From: Modicisalibacter tunisiensis
GTDB taxonomy: Bacteria; Pseudomonadota; Gammaproteobacteria; Pseudomonadales; Halomonadaceae
Direction: 5' to 3'
NCBI RefSeq assembly: GCF_020148005.1
Contig: NZ_JAGXFD010000001.1
Location: 10,011 to 74,010 of the forward strand
Length of the DNA stretch: 64,000 bases
The translations under genes and the position numbers were made by a program. Of the stretch, positions 8,624-17,750 are shown one piece after another; within the stretch, counting starts at the first letter, position 1; the number at the start of each line of letters is the position of its first letter. The notes beneath the pieces were generated by a model, which saw nothing but the letters and a program-made list of their open reading frames with translations, was not told where the DNA came from and did not search any database.

Positions 8624-8662
8624 GCTCGAAGCGCGATGCCCGGAGCTCGCAGCGCTCGTGCT
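8624..8662. repeat. Degenerate heptad-like stretch downstream of the four-helix-bundle gene
   Basis: The stretch reads as imperfect seven-base units (GCTCGAA, GCTCGCA, GCTCGTG) between the four-helix-bundle gene and cysNC. It may be a decayed counterpart of the perfect array on the other side of the gene. The match is by eye and weak. Confidence 0.35.
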
Positions 8663-8685
8663 CTACCACCCCGGGGAGAAAAACT

Positions 8686-10590
8686 GTGTCACACGCATCA
8701 CCGATGATATCGGAAAACATCGAGAGCTACCTGAAAGAGCACGAGCATAAAGGCCTGCTACGCTTCATCACCTGCGGCAGCGTGGATGACGGCAAGAGCA
8801 CGCTGATCGGCCGGCTGCTGTTCGAGTCCAAGCTGTTGTTCGAGGACCAGCTGGCCGCCATCGAGGCGGACTCGAAGAAGTACGGCACCCAGGGCAGCGA
8901 GATGGACTTCGCCCTGCTGGTCGACGGCCTGGCCGCCGAGCGCGAACAGGGCATCACCATCGACGTGGCATACCGTTTCTTCTCCACCGACAAGCGCAAG
9001 TTCATCGTCGCCGACACCCCGGGGCACGAGCAGTACACGCGCAACATGGTCACCGGCGCCTCCACCGCCGATGCCGCCATCCTGATGGTCGACGCCCGCT
9101 ACGGCATCCTGACCCAGACCCGCCGCCACAGCTTCCTGATGTCGCTGATCGGCATCCGCCACCTCGTGGTGGCCATCAACAAGATGGACCTGGTGGACTA
9201 CGCCCGGGAGCGCTTCGAGGCCATCGTCGAGGAATACCGTGAGTTCGCCCGGCAGCTGGGCCTGACCGACATCACCTTCATCCCCATGTCGGCGCTCAAG
9301 GGCGACAACGTCATCGAACACGGCCATCACATGCCGTGGTATCACGGCCCGACCCTGATGGCCTATCTGGAAACCGTCGCGGTCGACGACCAGCGCCACC
9401 AGCAGGCGCCGTTCCGCCTGCCGGTCCAGTGGGTCAACCGCCCCGACCTGGACTTCCGCGGCTTTGCCGGCCACATCGCCAGCGGCCGCGTGCGCCCCGG
9501 CGATGCCATCCGCGTGCAGCCCTCCGGCAAGGCCAGCACGGTCTCGCGCATCTACACCTTCGACGGCGATCTGGACGAGGCCGTGGCCGGCCAGTCCGTC
9601 ACCCTGCTGCTCGACGACGAGATCGACATCTCGCGCGGCGACGTGATTTCCGGCGCGGACTCGCCGGCCCAGACCGCCGACCAGTTCGAGACCACGCTGG
9701 TCTGGATGCACGAGCAGCCGCTGCTGCCCGGGCGCCCCTATCAGATGAAGCTCGGCACCCAGACCGTCACGGCGACCGTGAGCGACATCAAGTACCAGAT
9801 CAACGTCAACACCCTGGAACACGCGGCCGCCAAGCAGCTGGAGCTCAACGGCATCGCCGTCTGCACGCTGAGCCTGTCGCGCCCGGTGGCCTTCGACCCC
9901 TACCGGGAGGTACCGGATACCGGCGGCTTCATCCTCATCGACCGCATGACCCACAACACCGTCGGTGCCGGCATGCTGCACTTCGCCCTGCGGCGCAGCC
10001 AGAACATTCACCGCCAGCCGGTGGATGTCGACAAGCCGGCCCGGGCGCTGGCCAAGGGCCAGAAGCCGGCCGTGCTGTGGTTCACCGGGCTCTCGGGGGC
10101 CGGCAAGTCGACCATCGCCAACCTCGTCGAAAAGAAGCTGCACGCCGGCGGCCGGCATACCTACCTGCTGGACGGCGACAACGTGCGTCACGGCCTCAAC
10201 CGCGACCTCGGTTTCACCAATGCCGACCGCGTGGAGAACATCCGCCGCGTCGGCGAAGTGGCCCGGCTGATGGTGGATGCCGGGCTGATCGTGCTGACCG
10301 CCTTCATCTCGCCCTTCCGCAGCGAGCGCCAGATGGCGAGCGACCTGGTCGAGGCCGACGAGTTCCTCGAGATCTTCATCGACACGCCGCTGGACGTCGC
10401 CGAGGACCGCGATCCCAAGGGGCTGTACAGGAAGGCCCGGCGCGGCGAGCTGAAGAACTTCACCGGCATCGACTCCGCCTACGAGGCCCCGGAGGCGCCC
10501 GACCTGCACATCCGCACCACCGAGATGAGCAGCGACGAGGCCGCCGAGACCATCATCGAACTGCTGCGCGAGCGGCGGCTGATCGACTGA
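8686..10590 (+). CDS. cysNC: Bifunctional sulfate adenylyltransferase subunit 1 / adenylylsulfate kinase
   Basis: 634 aa. The N-terminal part is the CysN GTPase, with P-loop GSVDDGKST (residues 31-39), DTPGHEQY and NKMDLVD, followed by EF-Tu-like beta barrels. The C-terminal part from about residue 460 is APS kinase (CysC), with its own P-loop GLSGAGKST and the [16 protein letters not shown] segment. Together with CysD it activates sulfate to APS and then PAPS. The GTG at 8686 preceded by GGGGAG is chosen; an ATG at 8704 lacks a ribosome binding site. It is separated from cysD by about 500 bp of inserted repeat and four-helix-bundle gene, and from cysQ by a second heptad array. Confidence 0.96.
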   Translation: MSHASPMISENIESYLKEHEHKGLLRFITCGSVDDGKSTLIGRLLFESKLLFEDQLAAIEADSKKYGTQGSEMDFALLVDGLAAEREQGITIDVAYRFFSTDKRKFIVADTPGHEQYTRNMVTGASTADAAILMVDARYGILTQTRRHSFLMSLIGIRHLVVAINKMDLVDYARERFEAIVEEYREFARQLGLTDITFIPMSALKGDNVIEHGHHMPWYHGPTLMAYLETVAVDDQRHQQAPFRLPVQWVNRPDLDFRGFAGHIASGRVRPGDAIRVQPSGKASTVSRIYTFDGDLDEAVAGQSVTLLLDDEIDISRGDVISGADSPAQTADQFETTLVWMHEQPLLPGRPYQMKLGTQTVTATVSDIKYQINVNTLEHAAAKQLELNGIAVCTLSLSRPVAFDPYREVPDTGGFILIDRMTHNTVGAGMLHFALRRSQNIHRQPVDVDKPARALAKGQKPAVLWFTGLSGAGKSTIANLVEKKLHAGGRHTYLLDGDNVRHGLNRDLGFTNADRVENIRRVGEVARLMVDAGLIVLTAFISPFRSERQMASDLVEADEFLEIFIDTPLDVAEDRDPKGLYRKARRGELKNFTGIDSAYEAPEAPDLHIRTTEMSSDEAAETIIELLRERRLID

Positions 10591-10633
10591 AGCGGCGAGC
10601 CACGAGCTTCGGGCCACGAGCCGCTTGGTGGCC

Positions 10634-10710
10634 GAAGCCCGAAGCCCGAAGCCCGAAGCCCGAAGCCCGAAGCCCGAAGCCCGAAGCCCGAAGCCCGAAG
10701 CCCGAAGCCC
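10634..10710. repeat. Heptanucleotide tandem array GAAGCCC x11
   Basis: Eleven perfect copies of GAAGCCC fill most of the cysNC-cysQ interval. The flank just before (10594-10633) has related words such as GAGCCACGAGC and is probably a degenerate part of the same array. The unit differs in sequence from the GGCTGCG array near cysD but has the same length and the same behaviour. Confidence 0.95.
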
Positions 10711-10727
10711 AGAGGATACCCTGACCG

Positions 10728-11501
10728 ATGGATCTTGCCGATCTGCTGAACCACGCCGAACGCATCGCCCTCGATGCCGGCCGCGCCATCATGGCCGTCT
10801 ACGCCCGCGGATTCACCGTCGAGGAGAAGGACGACCAGAGCCCGCTGACCGAAGCCGACCAGGCCGCCCACGACCTCATCGTCGCCGGCCTCGAGGCCCT
10901 GCCCGATGACATTCCCGTGCTGTCCGAGGAGGACGTCGAGGGCTTTCCCGGCAGCGATTCCCGGGGGCGCTACTGGCTGGTGGACCCGCTGGACGGCACC
11001 AGGGAGTTCATCAAGCGCAACGGCGAGTTTACCGTCAACATCGCGCTGATCGAGCAGGGCCGCCCGGTGCTCGGCGTGGTGGTGGCCCCCGCGCTCGGCG
11101 TCAGCTACCTGGCGGCCGCGGGCGTCGGCGCCTTCAAGGTGAGTCAGGACGGCGAGCGCCGGGCCATTCGTGTTTCGGGTGCCCCGGCACCAGGCACCCC
11201 GTGGCGCGTGGTGGGCAGCCGCTCGCACCCGAGCGCCGAGACGACCGCCTGGCTGGACAGGCTCGGCCCGCACGAGATGGTGGCGATGGGCAGTTCGCTG
11301 AAGCTCTGCCTGGTCGCCGAAGGCGCCGCCGACGTCTACCCGCGGCTGGGTCCTACCTGCCTGTGGGATACCGGCGCCGCCCAGGCGGTGGTCGAGCAGG
11401 CCGGCGGCCGCGTGGAAACCCTGCAGGGCGAACCGCTGCGCTACGCGAATCCCGAAGAAACGCACAACCCCCACTTCGTGGTGTGGGGCAACGGGGGATG
11501 A
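10728..11501 (+). CDS. cysQ: 3'(2'),5'-bisphosphate nucleotidase
   Basis: 257 aa, the usual size. CysQ removes the phosphate from PAP formed during PAPS reduction and so relieves inhibition of sulfate assimilation. The inositol monophosphatase-fold metal sites are visible as SEED (about 66-69), the DPLDGTREF motif (about 85-93) and LWDTGAAQAVV near the C-terminus. Start at the ATG following GAGG. It continues the cys cluster after the second heptad array and is probably co-transcribed with cysNC. Confidence 0.95.
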   Translation: MDLADLLNHAERIALDAGRAIMAVYARGFTVEEKDDQSPLTEADQAAHDLIVAGLEALPDDIPVLSEEDVEGFPGSDSRGRYWLVDPLDGTREFIKRNGEFTVNIALIEQGRPVLGVVVAPALGVSYLAAAGVGAFKVSQDGERRAIRVSGAPAPGTPWRVVGSRSHPSAETTAWLDRLGPHEMVAMGSSLKLCLVAEGAADVYPRLGPTCLWDTGAAQAVVEQAGGRVETLQGEPLRYANPEETHNPHFVVWGNGG

Positions 11502-11609
11502 TGCGCCCGGTTGTGGGGCCGGAGGCGTTCACGCTACCCTTTCGCTCCCGGCATTCCCGGTGCAAAACCTCAGGCATCGTCATTTCATGACCTCGGCAGC
11601 CCCTGAACC

Positions 11610-12821
11610 ATGACGCTTCCCCGCGACGCCGGAAGGCGCGTTCTCATCATCGTGCGCCGGCTCAACATGGGCGGCATCCAGAAGGCCTCGCTGAGCCTGG
11701 CCAGCGGTCTGCTGGCCGGCGGCCACGAGGTTCACCTGCTGGTGCTCAAGGGCACCCCGGAGCTGACGGTGCCCGACGGCGTGCACCTGCACTGCGTCGA
11801 CTTCGAACGCGCCGCGCGACGCACCCCGGCCGGCCTGGCCCGGCACCTGGCCTCGCGCGTGCTGCTCAAGCCGCTGCTGCCGGGCTCCGGTTTCGTGTGG
11901 ACCGGGCGCACGGTCAGCCGCGGCTTCCGGCATCACCTGGCGGAACTGGAGGCCACACACGGTGCCTTCGACCTGATCGTCATCCGCGGCCAGGGCGCCT
12001 TCGAGCTGCTCTGGGACGTTCGGGACCCGCGCTGCTGGCAGGTGGTGGAAGGCCCGGTGTCCGGCCCCGGGAAAAGCCCGCTGGCCGGCTGGCTGTATCG
12101 CAAGCTCTATGCCGGCAAGCGCGTGATCAGCGTCTCCGAGGGCATCGGCGCCATGCTCGACGCCACGCTCGCGCGCCACGGGGTCGCCCCGGCTCAGCGG
12201 CGGACCCTCACCAACCCCGTGCCGCTGGGACGCATCCGCGAACTGGCGCAGGCGCCGTTGCCGGACGCACCGCCGACCCCCTACCTGATCCACGTCGGCC
12301 GGCTGTCCTCGGTCAAGAACCAGGCGCTGCTGCTCCGGGCGTTCGCCGCGGCCGACCTGCCGCTGTCGCTGGTCATCATCGGCGACGGCGACCGGCGTCA
12401 GTCATTGACCCGGCTTTGCGAGACCCTCGGCATCGCCGAACGCGTGCATTTTCTCGGCCAGCAGACCAACCCCTACCCGTGGGTCGCCCGGGCGCAGGCC
12501 TTCGTGCTCAGCTCGCGCATGGAGGGGCTGGGGCTGGTGCTGATCGAGGCACTGGCGCTGGGCACGCAGTGCGTCGCCACCGATGTGCCGGGCGGCATCC
12601 GCGAGGTGCTGACCGGCGAGCAGGCCCGGCTGATCGCCGAGCCCAGCGTCGAGGGGCTGGCCGAGAAGCTCCGCGAGGCCTGGACGCACCCGGTGACGGT
12701 GGACCCGGCCTGGGCGGAACGCTTCGACGAGCCCCGGGTCGCCGAGGCCTTTCTCGGCCTGCTCGACGATGCCCGCCTCGAGGATCCCGCCGACGACGAC
12801 CCCGCCCATGCGCCGGCGTGA
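11610..12821 (+). CDS. Glycosyltransferase family 4 (GT-B) protein
   Basis: 403 aa. The N-terminal Rossmann-like domain opens with VLIIVRRLNMGGIQKASLSLA, the family acceptor-side signature. The C-terminal domain has GRLSSVKNQALLLRAF (about residue 230) and SRMEGLGLVLIEALALG (about 300-316), including the E-x7-E-like nucleotide-sugar site. It probably transfers a sugar in lipopolysaccharide core or O-chain assembly, since it adjoins a PIG-L deacetylase, an O-antigen ligase-like gene and rml genes. The next gene starts 14 bp before this one ends, so the pair is translationally linked. Confidence 0.88.
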   Translation: MTLPRDAGRRVLIIVRRLNMGGIQKASLSLASGLLAGGHEVHLLVLKGTPELTVPDGVHLHCVDFERAARRTPAGLARHLASRVLLKPLLPGSGFVWTGRTVSRGFRHHLAELEATHGAFDLIVIRGQGAFELLWDVRDPRCWQVVEGPVSGPGKSPLAGWLYRKLYAGKRVISVSEGIGAMLDATLARHGVAPAQRRTLTNPVPLGRIRELAQAPLPDAPPTPYLIHVGRLSSVKNQALLLRAFAAADLPLSLVIIGDGDRRQSLTRLCETLGIAERVHFLGQQTNPYPWVARAQAFVLSSRMEGLGLVLIEALALGTQCVATDVPGGIREVLTGEQARLIAEPSVEGLAEKLREAWTHPVTVDPAWAERFDEPRVAEAFLGLLDDARLEDPADDDPAHAPA

Positions 12822-14094
12822 CGACGCCTACCCGTTCGAGGCCGACCACCGCGTCGAGGTCGGCCTGGCGGCCGACGGCACCCTGACGTTGCCGGCCGGG
12901 CTCCCCGACACCCCCGCCGAGTGGAGCTGGCTGCTGGAGGTCGACTACCGGCCGCGCCGGAGTCTGCGCCAGCCCCGGGTCACGATCGCCTCCTCGGCGG
13001 GTCAGGCCGTCACGCAGTATCTGGAGCGCAAGGTGCAAGGGCGCCGCTGGCTCAACCTGACCGGCATCACGACCTGGGACGCGCTGCGCGTGATCGCCGC
13101 CCACTGCCGGCTCGGCGAGCGCGCCGTGCTGCACGGCTTCGCCCGGCCCGACCTGAGCCGGGGGCCGGTGCTGTTCGTCGCGCCGCATCCGGACGACGCC
13201 GAACTCGCCGGTTACGGCCTCTATCGACGCCTGGCCGAGCACACCTGGATCGTCACCCTCAGCGCCGGCGAGACCCTCAAGCGCCTCGATCGGCAGTACA
13301 TCGCCGGGCTGGACACCTCGCTGGCCGCGGCCCGTCGGCGCAAGGGCTGGATCCGCGCCTGGAACAGCGCCACCACCCCGCAGCTGGCCGGCATCCCCCA
13401 GGAACGCCTGGTCATGCTGGGCTACTTCAACGACACGCTCGACCGCCTGGCCGATCCCGGACGCGCGGCAGTCCCGGCGAATGAAGACACGCTCTCCCCG
13501 CGAGACTTTCGCCACTGGAACCGGCTGGCCCTGCCCGGCGACGCCGAGGCGACCAACCACGGCGACCAGCTGCTGGCCGACCTCGCCTTCCTGGTCGAGC
13601 ACATCCGGCCCGCCACGGTGGTGGTAACCCACCCGGAAGTCGACCCTCACCGGGACCACATCGCGGCGGCCCGGGCCATCGCCCGGGCGCTGCAGCACAC
13701 CGGCCACACCCCGCAACGGGTACTGCTCTACGCCAACCACCTGCGCGGCCACAGGGGCTTTCCGCTCGGGCCGGCACACGCCGGCGCCACCCTCTGGCCC
13801 CACACCGGCACCCACTCGGCACTGGGTCGCTGGCGCTTCCACGGCGAGGCGCTCTCCCCGGAACTTCAGCGCGAGAAGGCCCTGAGCCTGGATACCATGC
13901 ACGATCTGCGTGGCCGCCCGGGAGCCATGAAACGCCTGAAGCGTCGTTGGCGGGAAACCCTCGCCGGCACACGTGGCCCCCGCTACGGCGGACACGACTA
14001 CTTTCGCAGCCATGTCCGCGCACAGGAGGTATTCATCGAGGTGACCGGAGAGGCGTTCGTGAGCGGGCTTCAGGCGGCGCCGCGCGAACCGTAG
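12808..14094 (+). CDS. PIG-L family deacetylase with extra N-terminal domain
   Basis: About 428 aa from the ATG at 12808; an in-frame ATG at 12769 is also possible. The LmbE/PIG-L zinc motif APHPDDAELAGYG lies at about residues 125-137, and the second-site HPEVDPHRDH at about 275-284. These enzymes remove N-acetyl groups from GlcNAc-like sugars. The roughly 115 residues ahead of the catalytic domain are not part of the minimal family and look beta-rich, possibly glycan-binding. The gene overlaps the upstream glycosyltransferase and overlaps the O-antigen ligase gene tail-to-tail by 25 bp. It probably modifies the surface glycan. Confidence 0.85.
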   Translation: MRRRDDAYPFEADHRVEVGLAADGTLTLPAGLPDTPAEWSWLLEVDYRPRRSLRQPRVTIASSAGQAVTQYLERKVQGRRWLNLTGITTWDALRVIAAHCRLGERAVLHGFARPDLSRGPVLFVAPHPDDAELAGYGLYRRLAEHTWIVTLSAGETLKRLDRQYIAGLDTSLAAARRRKGWIRAWNSATTPQLAGIPQERLVMLGYFNDTLDRLADPGRAAVPANEDTLSPRDFRHWNRLALPGDAEATNHGDQLLADLAFLVEHIRPATVVVTHPEVDPHRDHIAAARAIARALQHTGHTPQRVLLYANHLRGHRGFPLGPAHAGATLWPHTGTHSALGRWRFHGEALSPELQREKALSLDTMHDLRGRPGAMKRLKRRWRETLAGTRGPRYGGHDYFRSHVRAQEVFIEVTGEAFVSGLQAAPREP

Positions 14095-15398
14095 CGCCAG
14101 CGCCAGTAGTGTGTCACCAGGCCGCCGACGACCAGGTTGTGCACATAGACCCCGGTCCAGAAGGAATCGTAGGACTCGAACTGGTTGACGATCACCCAGT
14201 AGACGAAGAAGGCCGCGCCGAACAGTGCGACATCGCCGGGCATGGCGCCGCCGCGCCAGGCCAGCCAGGTGCCGCGACCGATCCACGCCGCCAGGGCGGC
14301 GATGACCGCCACGCCCAGCAGGCCGTAGGCCACCCAGACTTCAATGAAGAAGTTGTGCAGGTGGCCGAAGTCGGCCTTGACGAAGTCCGGCAGCCACGGC
14401 GTGTGGTCGATCACCAGGCTGCGCCCCTCGCCGCCCCAGCCGACCAGCGGGCGCTCGGCGATCCACTGCAGGGCGGCCACCCAGCTGTGAATGCGGATGC
14501 CGATGCTGGTATAGGGCACCTGCTCCAGATTCCCCTGCATCAGCTGCGTGATCACCCCGGACTCGGTGGTGACCCGCTCGGCCAGGGTATCGCCGAACAG
14601 CGCCACGGCCAGGCCGACCAGCAGCACGCCGGCGCCCAGGGTCAACAGCAACGGCCGACGCAGGGAACGGCCGGCCCCGTAACGGCGCACCACCGCCAGC
14701 GCCACCAGCCCCGCCAGCGGCAGCGACACGGCCAGCGCCAGCCAGACGGCGCGGGTCTGGCCGATGGCGACGCCGGTCAGGCACATCGCCAGCACCAGCC
14801 CCCACAACCCGACCCGCCACGCCACCCAGGTGCCCCGTGGGCGCATGACGCGGCGTGCGAAGACCACCCAGCCCAGCAGCGCCACGCCGAACAGCATGGA
14901 ACCGTGCTGATTGTTGCGGATGCCGAAACCGATGCGCTGGCCCTGCAGACCCTGCCACCACTCCTGCGGGCCGCCGAGCACCAGCGTGGCGGCCAGAAAC
15001 CCCGCCAGCGCCAGCGCCCAGAGCCACAGAGTGTTGCGCGTGCTGCCACCCAGCCACCAGGCCACGGCGATGAAGATGAACAGCTTGGCCAGCCGGTCCA
15101 CCTCCGGATTGCGCGTCACCCACTGCGGGTGATGGAAATAGCCCAGCGTCCAGGACAGCACCTGCACGCCGATCGCGGCCAGCAGCAGCCACAGTGCCGC
15201 GGAGCGGCGCATGGCACCGCCATAAGTCAAGACGGCGATCAACCCCAGCGCCGCGGTCAGCGTGCCGGCATCGCCGCCCACGTCGCTCCACAGCACGCCC
15301 AGGGCTGCGTAGAGGACCAGCGAGAGGCATCCGGCGATCCACAAGCCGCGAGGACAGCGCCAGGCCGTCGGGGCTTCCCAGCCCGGGCAGCCCCCCAT
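14070..15398 (-). CDS. O-antigen ligase / Wzy-type polymerase family membrane protein
   Basis: About 442 aa with many predicted membrane helices and the Wzy_C/WaaL signature region GQTRAVWLALAVSLPLAGLV. A large periplasmic loop near the C-terminus contains the HNFFIEVWVAYG motif, whose histidine is conserved in ligases. WaaL joins O-polysaccharide to lipid A-core; Wzy polymerises repeat units, and sequence reading alone does not separate the two. The ATG at 15398 overlaps the rmlD stop by one base, so it is the last gene of the rmlBADC operon. Its 3' end overlaps the convergent PIG-L gene. Confidence 0.85.
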   Translation of the reverse strand: MGGCPGWEAPTAWRCPRGLWIAGCLSLVLYAALGVLWSDVGGDAGTLTAALGLIAVLTYGGAMRRSAALWLLLAAIGVQVLSWTLGYFHHPQWVTRNPEVDRLAKLFIFIAVAWWLGGSTRNTLWLWALALAGFLAATLVLGGPQEWWQGLQGQRIGFGIRNNQHGSMLFGVALLGWVVFARRVMRPRGTWVAWRVGLWGLVLAMCLTGVAIGQTRAVWLALAVSLPLAGLVALAVVRRYGAGRSLRRPLLLTLGAGVLLVGLAVALFGDTLAERVTTESGVITQLMQGNLEQVPYTSIGIRIHSWVAALQWIAERPLVGWGGEGRSLVIDHTPWLPDFVKADFGHLHNFFIEVWVAYGLLGVAVIAALAAWIGRGTWLAWRGGAMPGDVALFGAAFFVYWVIVNQFESYDSFWTGVYVHNLVVGGLVTHYWRWRYGSRGAA

Positions 15399-16303
15399 CA
15401 CGGCATCAACGCCCGCAGGCAACTGCGCAACGCGTCCTGCCAGGGCGGCAGCGCCACCCCGAAGGTCTCGCGCAGCGAGGTCGTGTCCAGTCGTGAATTG
15501 CCGGGCCGGGGTGCCGGCTGCGGATACTCGCGGGAAGCGATCGCCTCGACGCTCGGGCGGCGGTCGGCCTCCAGCAGCCCCAGCGCCACCGCCTCCTCGA
15601 AGATCGCCTCGGCGAAGCCGTGCCAGCTGGTCGCGCCTGCCGCAGTCAGATGATGGGTACCCGCCATGGCCGGCGACCAGTTCTCACGCCGCCAGGCGTG
15701 CAGGGCCAGCGCCGTCACGTCGGCGATGGTGGCCGCCCAGGTGGGTGCACCGACCTGATCGTCGATGACGCGCAGCTGATCGCGCTCGGCGGCCAGACGC
15801 AGCATGGTCCTGACGAAATTGTGCCCGTGGGCGGCATACACCCAGCTGGTGCGCAGCACCAGCGCCCGGGCACCGGCGGCGGCGATGGCGTCCTCGCCCT
15901 CGCGCTTGGTCTGGCCGTAGACCGAGCGCGGCGCGGTCGCGTCCTCCGGGCGATAGGGCGTCTCGCCCTCCCCGGCGAAGACGTAATCCGTGGAGTAGTG
16001 CACCAGGGGAATGGCCCGCTCGGCACAGGCCGTCGCCAGCTCCGCCACCGCCTCGGCGTTGATGCGCCGGGCCAGCGCCGGCTCGCTCTCGGCGCGATCC
16101 ACGGCGGTGTAGGCCGCCGCGTTGACCACCACGGCCGGTGCGTATCGCGCCACCGCCGCGGCCACCGCCCCCGGCTCGGACAGGTCGCATTCGCGGCGGC
16201 CCAGAGCCGCGCCGCGGCCGAACGGCTGCAGGGCACGTTCCAGCTCGCGCCCCACCTGGCCGTTCGCCCCCAGGATCAGGTAATCCGGCGTCGTCTCGCT
16301 CAT
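15398..16303 (-). CDS. rmlD: dTDP-4-dehydrorhamnose reductase
   Basis: 301 aa, final step of dTDP-L-rhamnose synthesis. The Rossmann motif LILGANGQVGREL is at the N-terminus, with NAAAYTAVDRAE, STDYVFAGEG and the catalytic YGQTKREGE. The ATG at 16303 overlaps the rmlC stop by 4 bp. The in-frame extension further upstream lies inside rmlC and is not real. The downstream membrane protein overlaps by one base. Confidence 0.96.
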   Translation of the reverse strand: MSETTPDYLILGANGQVGRELERALQPFGRGAALGRRECDLSEPGAVAAAVARYAPAVVVNAAAYTAVDRAESEPALARRINAEAVAELATACAERAIPLVHYSTDYVFAGEGETPYRPEDATAPRSVYGQTKREGEDAIAAAGARALVLRTSWVYAAHGHNFVRTMLRLAAERDQLRVIDDQVGAPTWAATIADVTALALHAWRRENWSPAMAGTHHLTAAGATSWHGFAEAIFEEAVALGLLEADRRPSVEAIASREYPQPAPRPGNSRLDTTSLRETFGVALPPWQDALRSCLRALMP

Positions 16304-16845
16304 GCGAAGACCTCCGCCTCGCCAAAGGCCGCCCCGGCCAGATCCTTGTCGGACAGCGTCAGGTCGGGAACCACCGGCCAGTCGATGCCCAGCTCGGGGT
16401 CGTCGTAGCGGATGCAGCGCTCCGAGGCCGGGTGGTAGTAGTCGGTGGTCTTGTAGAGGAAGTCGGCGCTCTCGGAGAGCACCACGAAGCCATGCCCGAA
16501 GCCCTCCGGCACCCACAGCTGGCGGTGGTTGTCGGCGGAGAGTTCCACCCCGACCCAGCGGCCGAAGTTGGGCGAGGAACGGCGCAGGTCGACGGCGACA
16601 TCGTAGACGCGACCGTGGGTCACCCGCACCAGCTTGCCCTGGGGCTGCTCGAGCTGATAGTGCAAGCCGCGCAGCACACCCCGGCGGGAGCGGGAATGGT
16701 TGTCCTGCACGAAGTCGCGCTCGCAGCCGGTGGCCGCTTCGAAGGCGCGCCGGTTGAAGCTTTCCATGAAGAAGCCACGGGAATCGCCGAACACCTTCGG
16801 CTCCAGGATCATGACCTCGGGTAGATCGGTGGCGATCGCCTTCAT
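16300..16845 (-). CDS. rmlC: dTDP-4-dehydrorhamnose 3,5-epimerase
   Basis: 181 aa, the standard size of this cupin enzyme. Conserved stretches are [28 protein letters not shown] (active-site histidine) and VLRGLHYQ, then [15 protein letters not shown] and YKTTDYYHP. Third step of dTDP-rhamnose synthesis. It overlaps rmlA and rmlD by 4 bp each, showing a tightly coupled operon. Confidence 0.97.
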   Translation of the reverse strand: MKAIATDLPEVMILEPKVFGDSRGFFMESFNRRAFEAATGCERDFVQDNHSRSRRGVLRGLHYQLEQPQGKLVRVTHGRVYDVAVDLRRSSPNFGRWVGVELSADNHRQLWVPEGFGHGFVVLSESADFLYKTTDYYHPASERCIRYDDPELGIDWPVVPDLTLSDKDLAGAAFGEAEVFA

Positions 16846-17729
16846 GCCGGCCCTCCCTTCTCGTCGAGCAGGCGCTGCAGGAACTTGCCGTAGCCGCTCT
16901 TGGCCAGCGGCTCGGCCAGCGCCAGCAGCTGTTCGTCGTCGATCCAGCCGTGGCGCCAGGCGATTTCCTCGGGGCAGCACGCCTTCAAGCCCTGGCGATG
17001 CTCGATGGTGGCGATGAAGTTGGACGCCTCCATCAGCGACTCGTGGGTGCCGGTGTCCAGCCAGGCGAAGCCGCGGCCCATGATCTCGACATTGAGATCG
17101 CCGCGCTCGAGATACAGCCGGTTGATGTCGGTGATCTCCAGCTCGCCGCGGGCCGAGGGTTCGAGCGACTTGGCCATCGCGACCACATCGGCGTCGTAGA
17201 AGTACAGCCCGGTCACCGCGAACGGCGATTTCGGCTCGGCGGGCTTTTCCTCCAGCGAGGTGGCGCGCCCCTCGGCGTCGAAGTCCACCACCCCGTAGCG
17301 CTCCGGATCGTGAACGTGGTAGGCGAACACGCTGGCGCCCTGCTCGCGGATCATGGCGCTTTGCAGCAGTGGCTGGAAATCATGGCCGTAGAAGATGTTG
17401 TCACCCAGCACCAGACAGCTCGGCGCGCCGTCGAGGAAGTCCTCGGCGATGATGAACGCCTGGGCCAGCCCGTCCGGCGAAGGCTGCACCGCATAGCTCA
17501 ACGAGATGCCCCAGTGGCTGCCGTCGCCCAGCAGGTGCTGGAAGCGCGGCGTGTCCTGGGGGGTGGAGATGATCAGAATTTCGTCGATGCCCGCCAGCAT
17601 CAGTGTGGCCAGCGGATAGTAGATCATCGGCTTGTCGTAGACCGGCAGCAGCTGCTTGGAAATCGACAGCGTTACCGGATGCAGCCGTGTGCCGGACCCG
17701 CCGGCGAGAATAATGCCCTTGCGCTTCAT
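16842..17729 (-). CDS. rmlA: Glucose-1-phosphate thymidylyltransferase
   Basis: 295 aa. The nucleotidyltransferase signature [20 protein letters not shown] is at residues 9-28, with [12 protein letters not shown] and LGDNIFYG following. It makes dTDP-glucose, the first step towards dTDP-rhamnose. The start has AGGA at good spacing. It lies 21 bp after rmlB and overlaps rmlC by 4 bp. Confidence 0.97.
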   Translation of the reverse strand: MKRKGIILAGGSGTRLHPVTLSISKQLLPVYDKPMIYYPLATLMLAGIDEILIISTPQDTPRFQHLLGDGSHWGISLSYAVQPSPDGLAQAFIIAEDFLDGAPSCLVLGDNIFYGHDFQPLLQSAMIREQGASVFAYHVHDPERYGVVDFDAEGRATSLEEKPAEPKSPFAVTGLYFYDADVVAMAKSLEPSARGELEITDINRLYLERGDLNVEIMGRGFAWLDTGTHESLMEASNFIATIEHRQGLKACCPEEIAWRHGWIDDEQLLALAEPLAKSGYGKFLQRLLDEKGGPA

Positions 17730-17750
17730 GGCGTCTGTTCCTGACTCGTT

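Noticed and set aside
8171-10710. Heptad arrays as CRISPR arrays
   Set aside because: Units are 7 bp with no spacers, and no cas genes are present.
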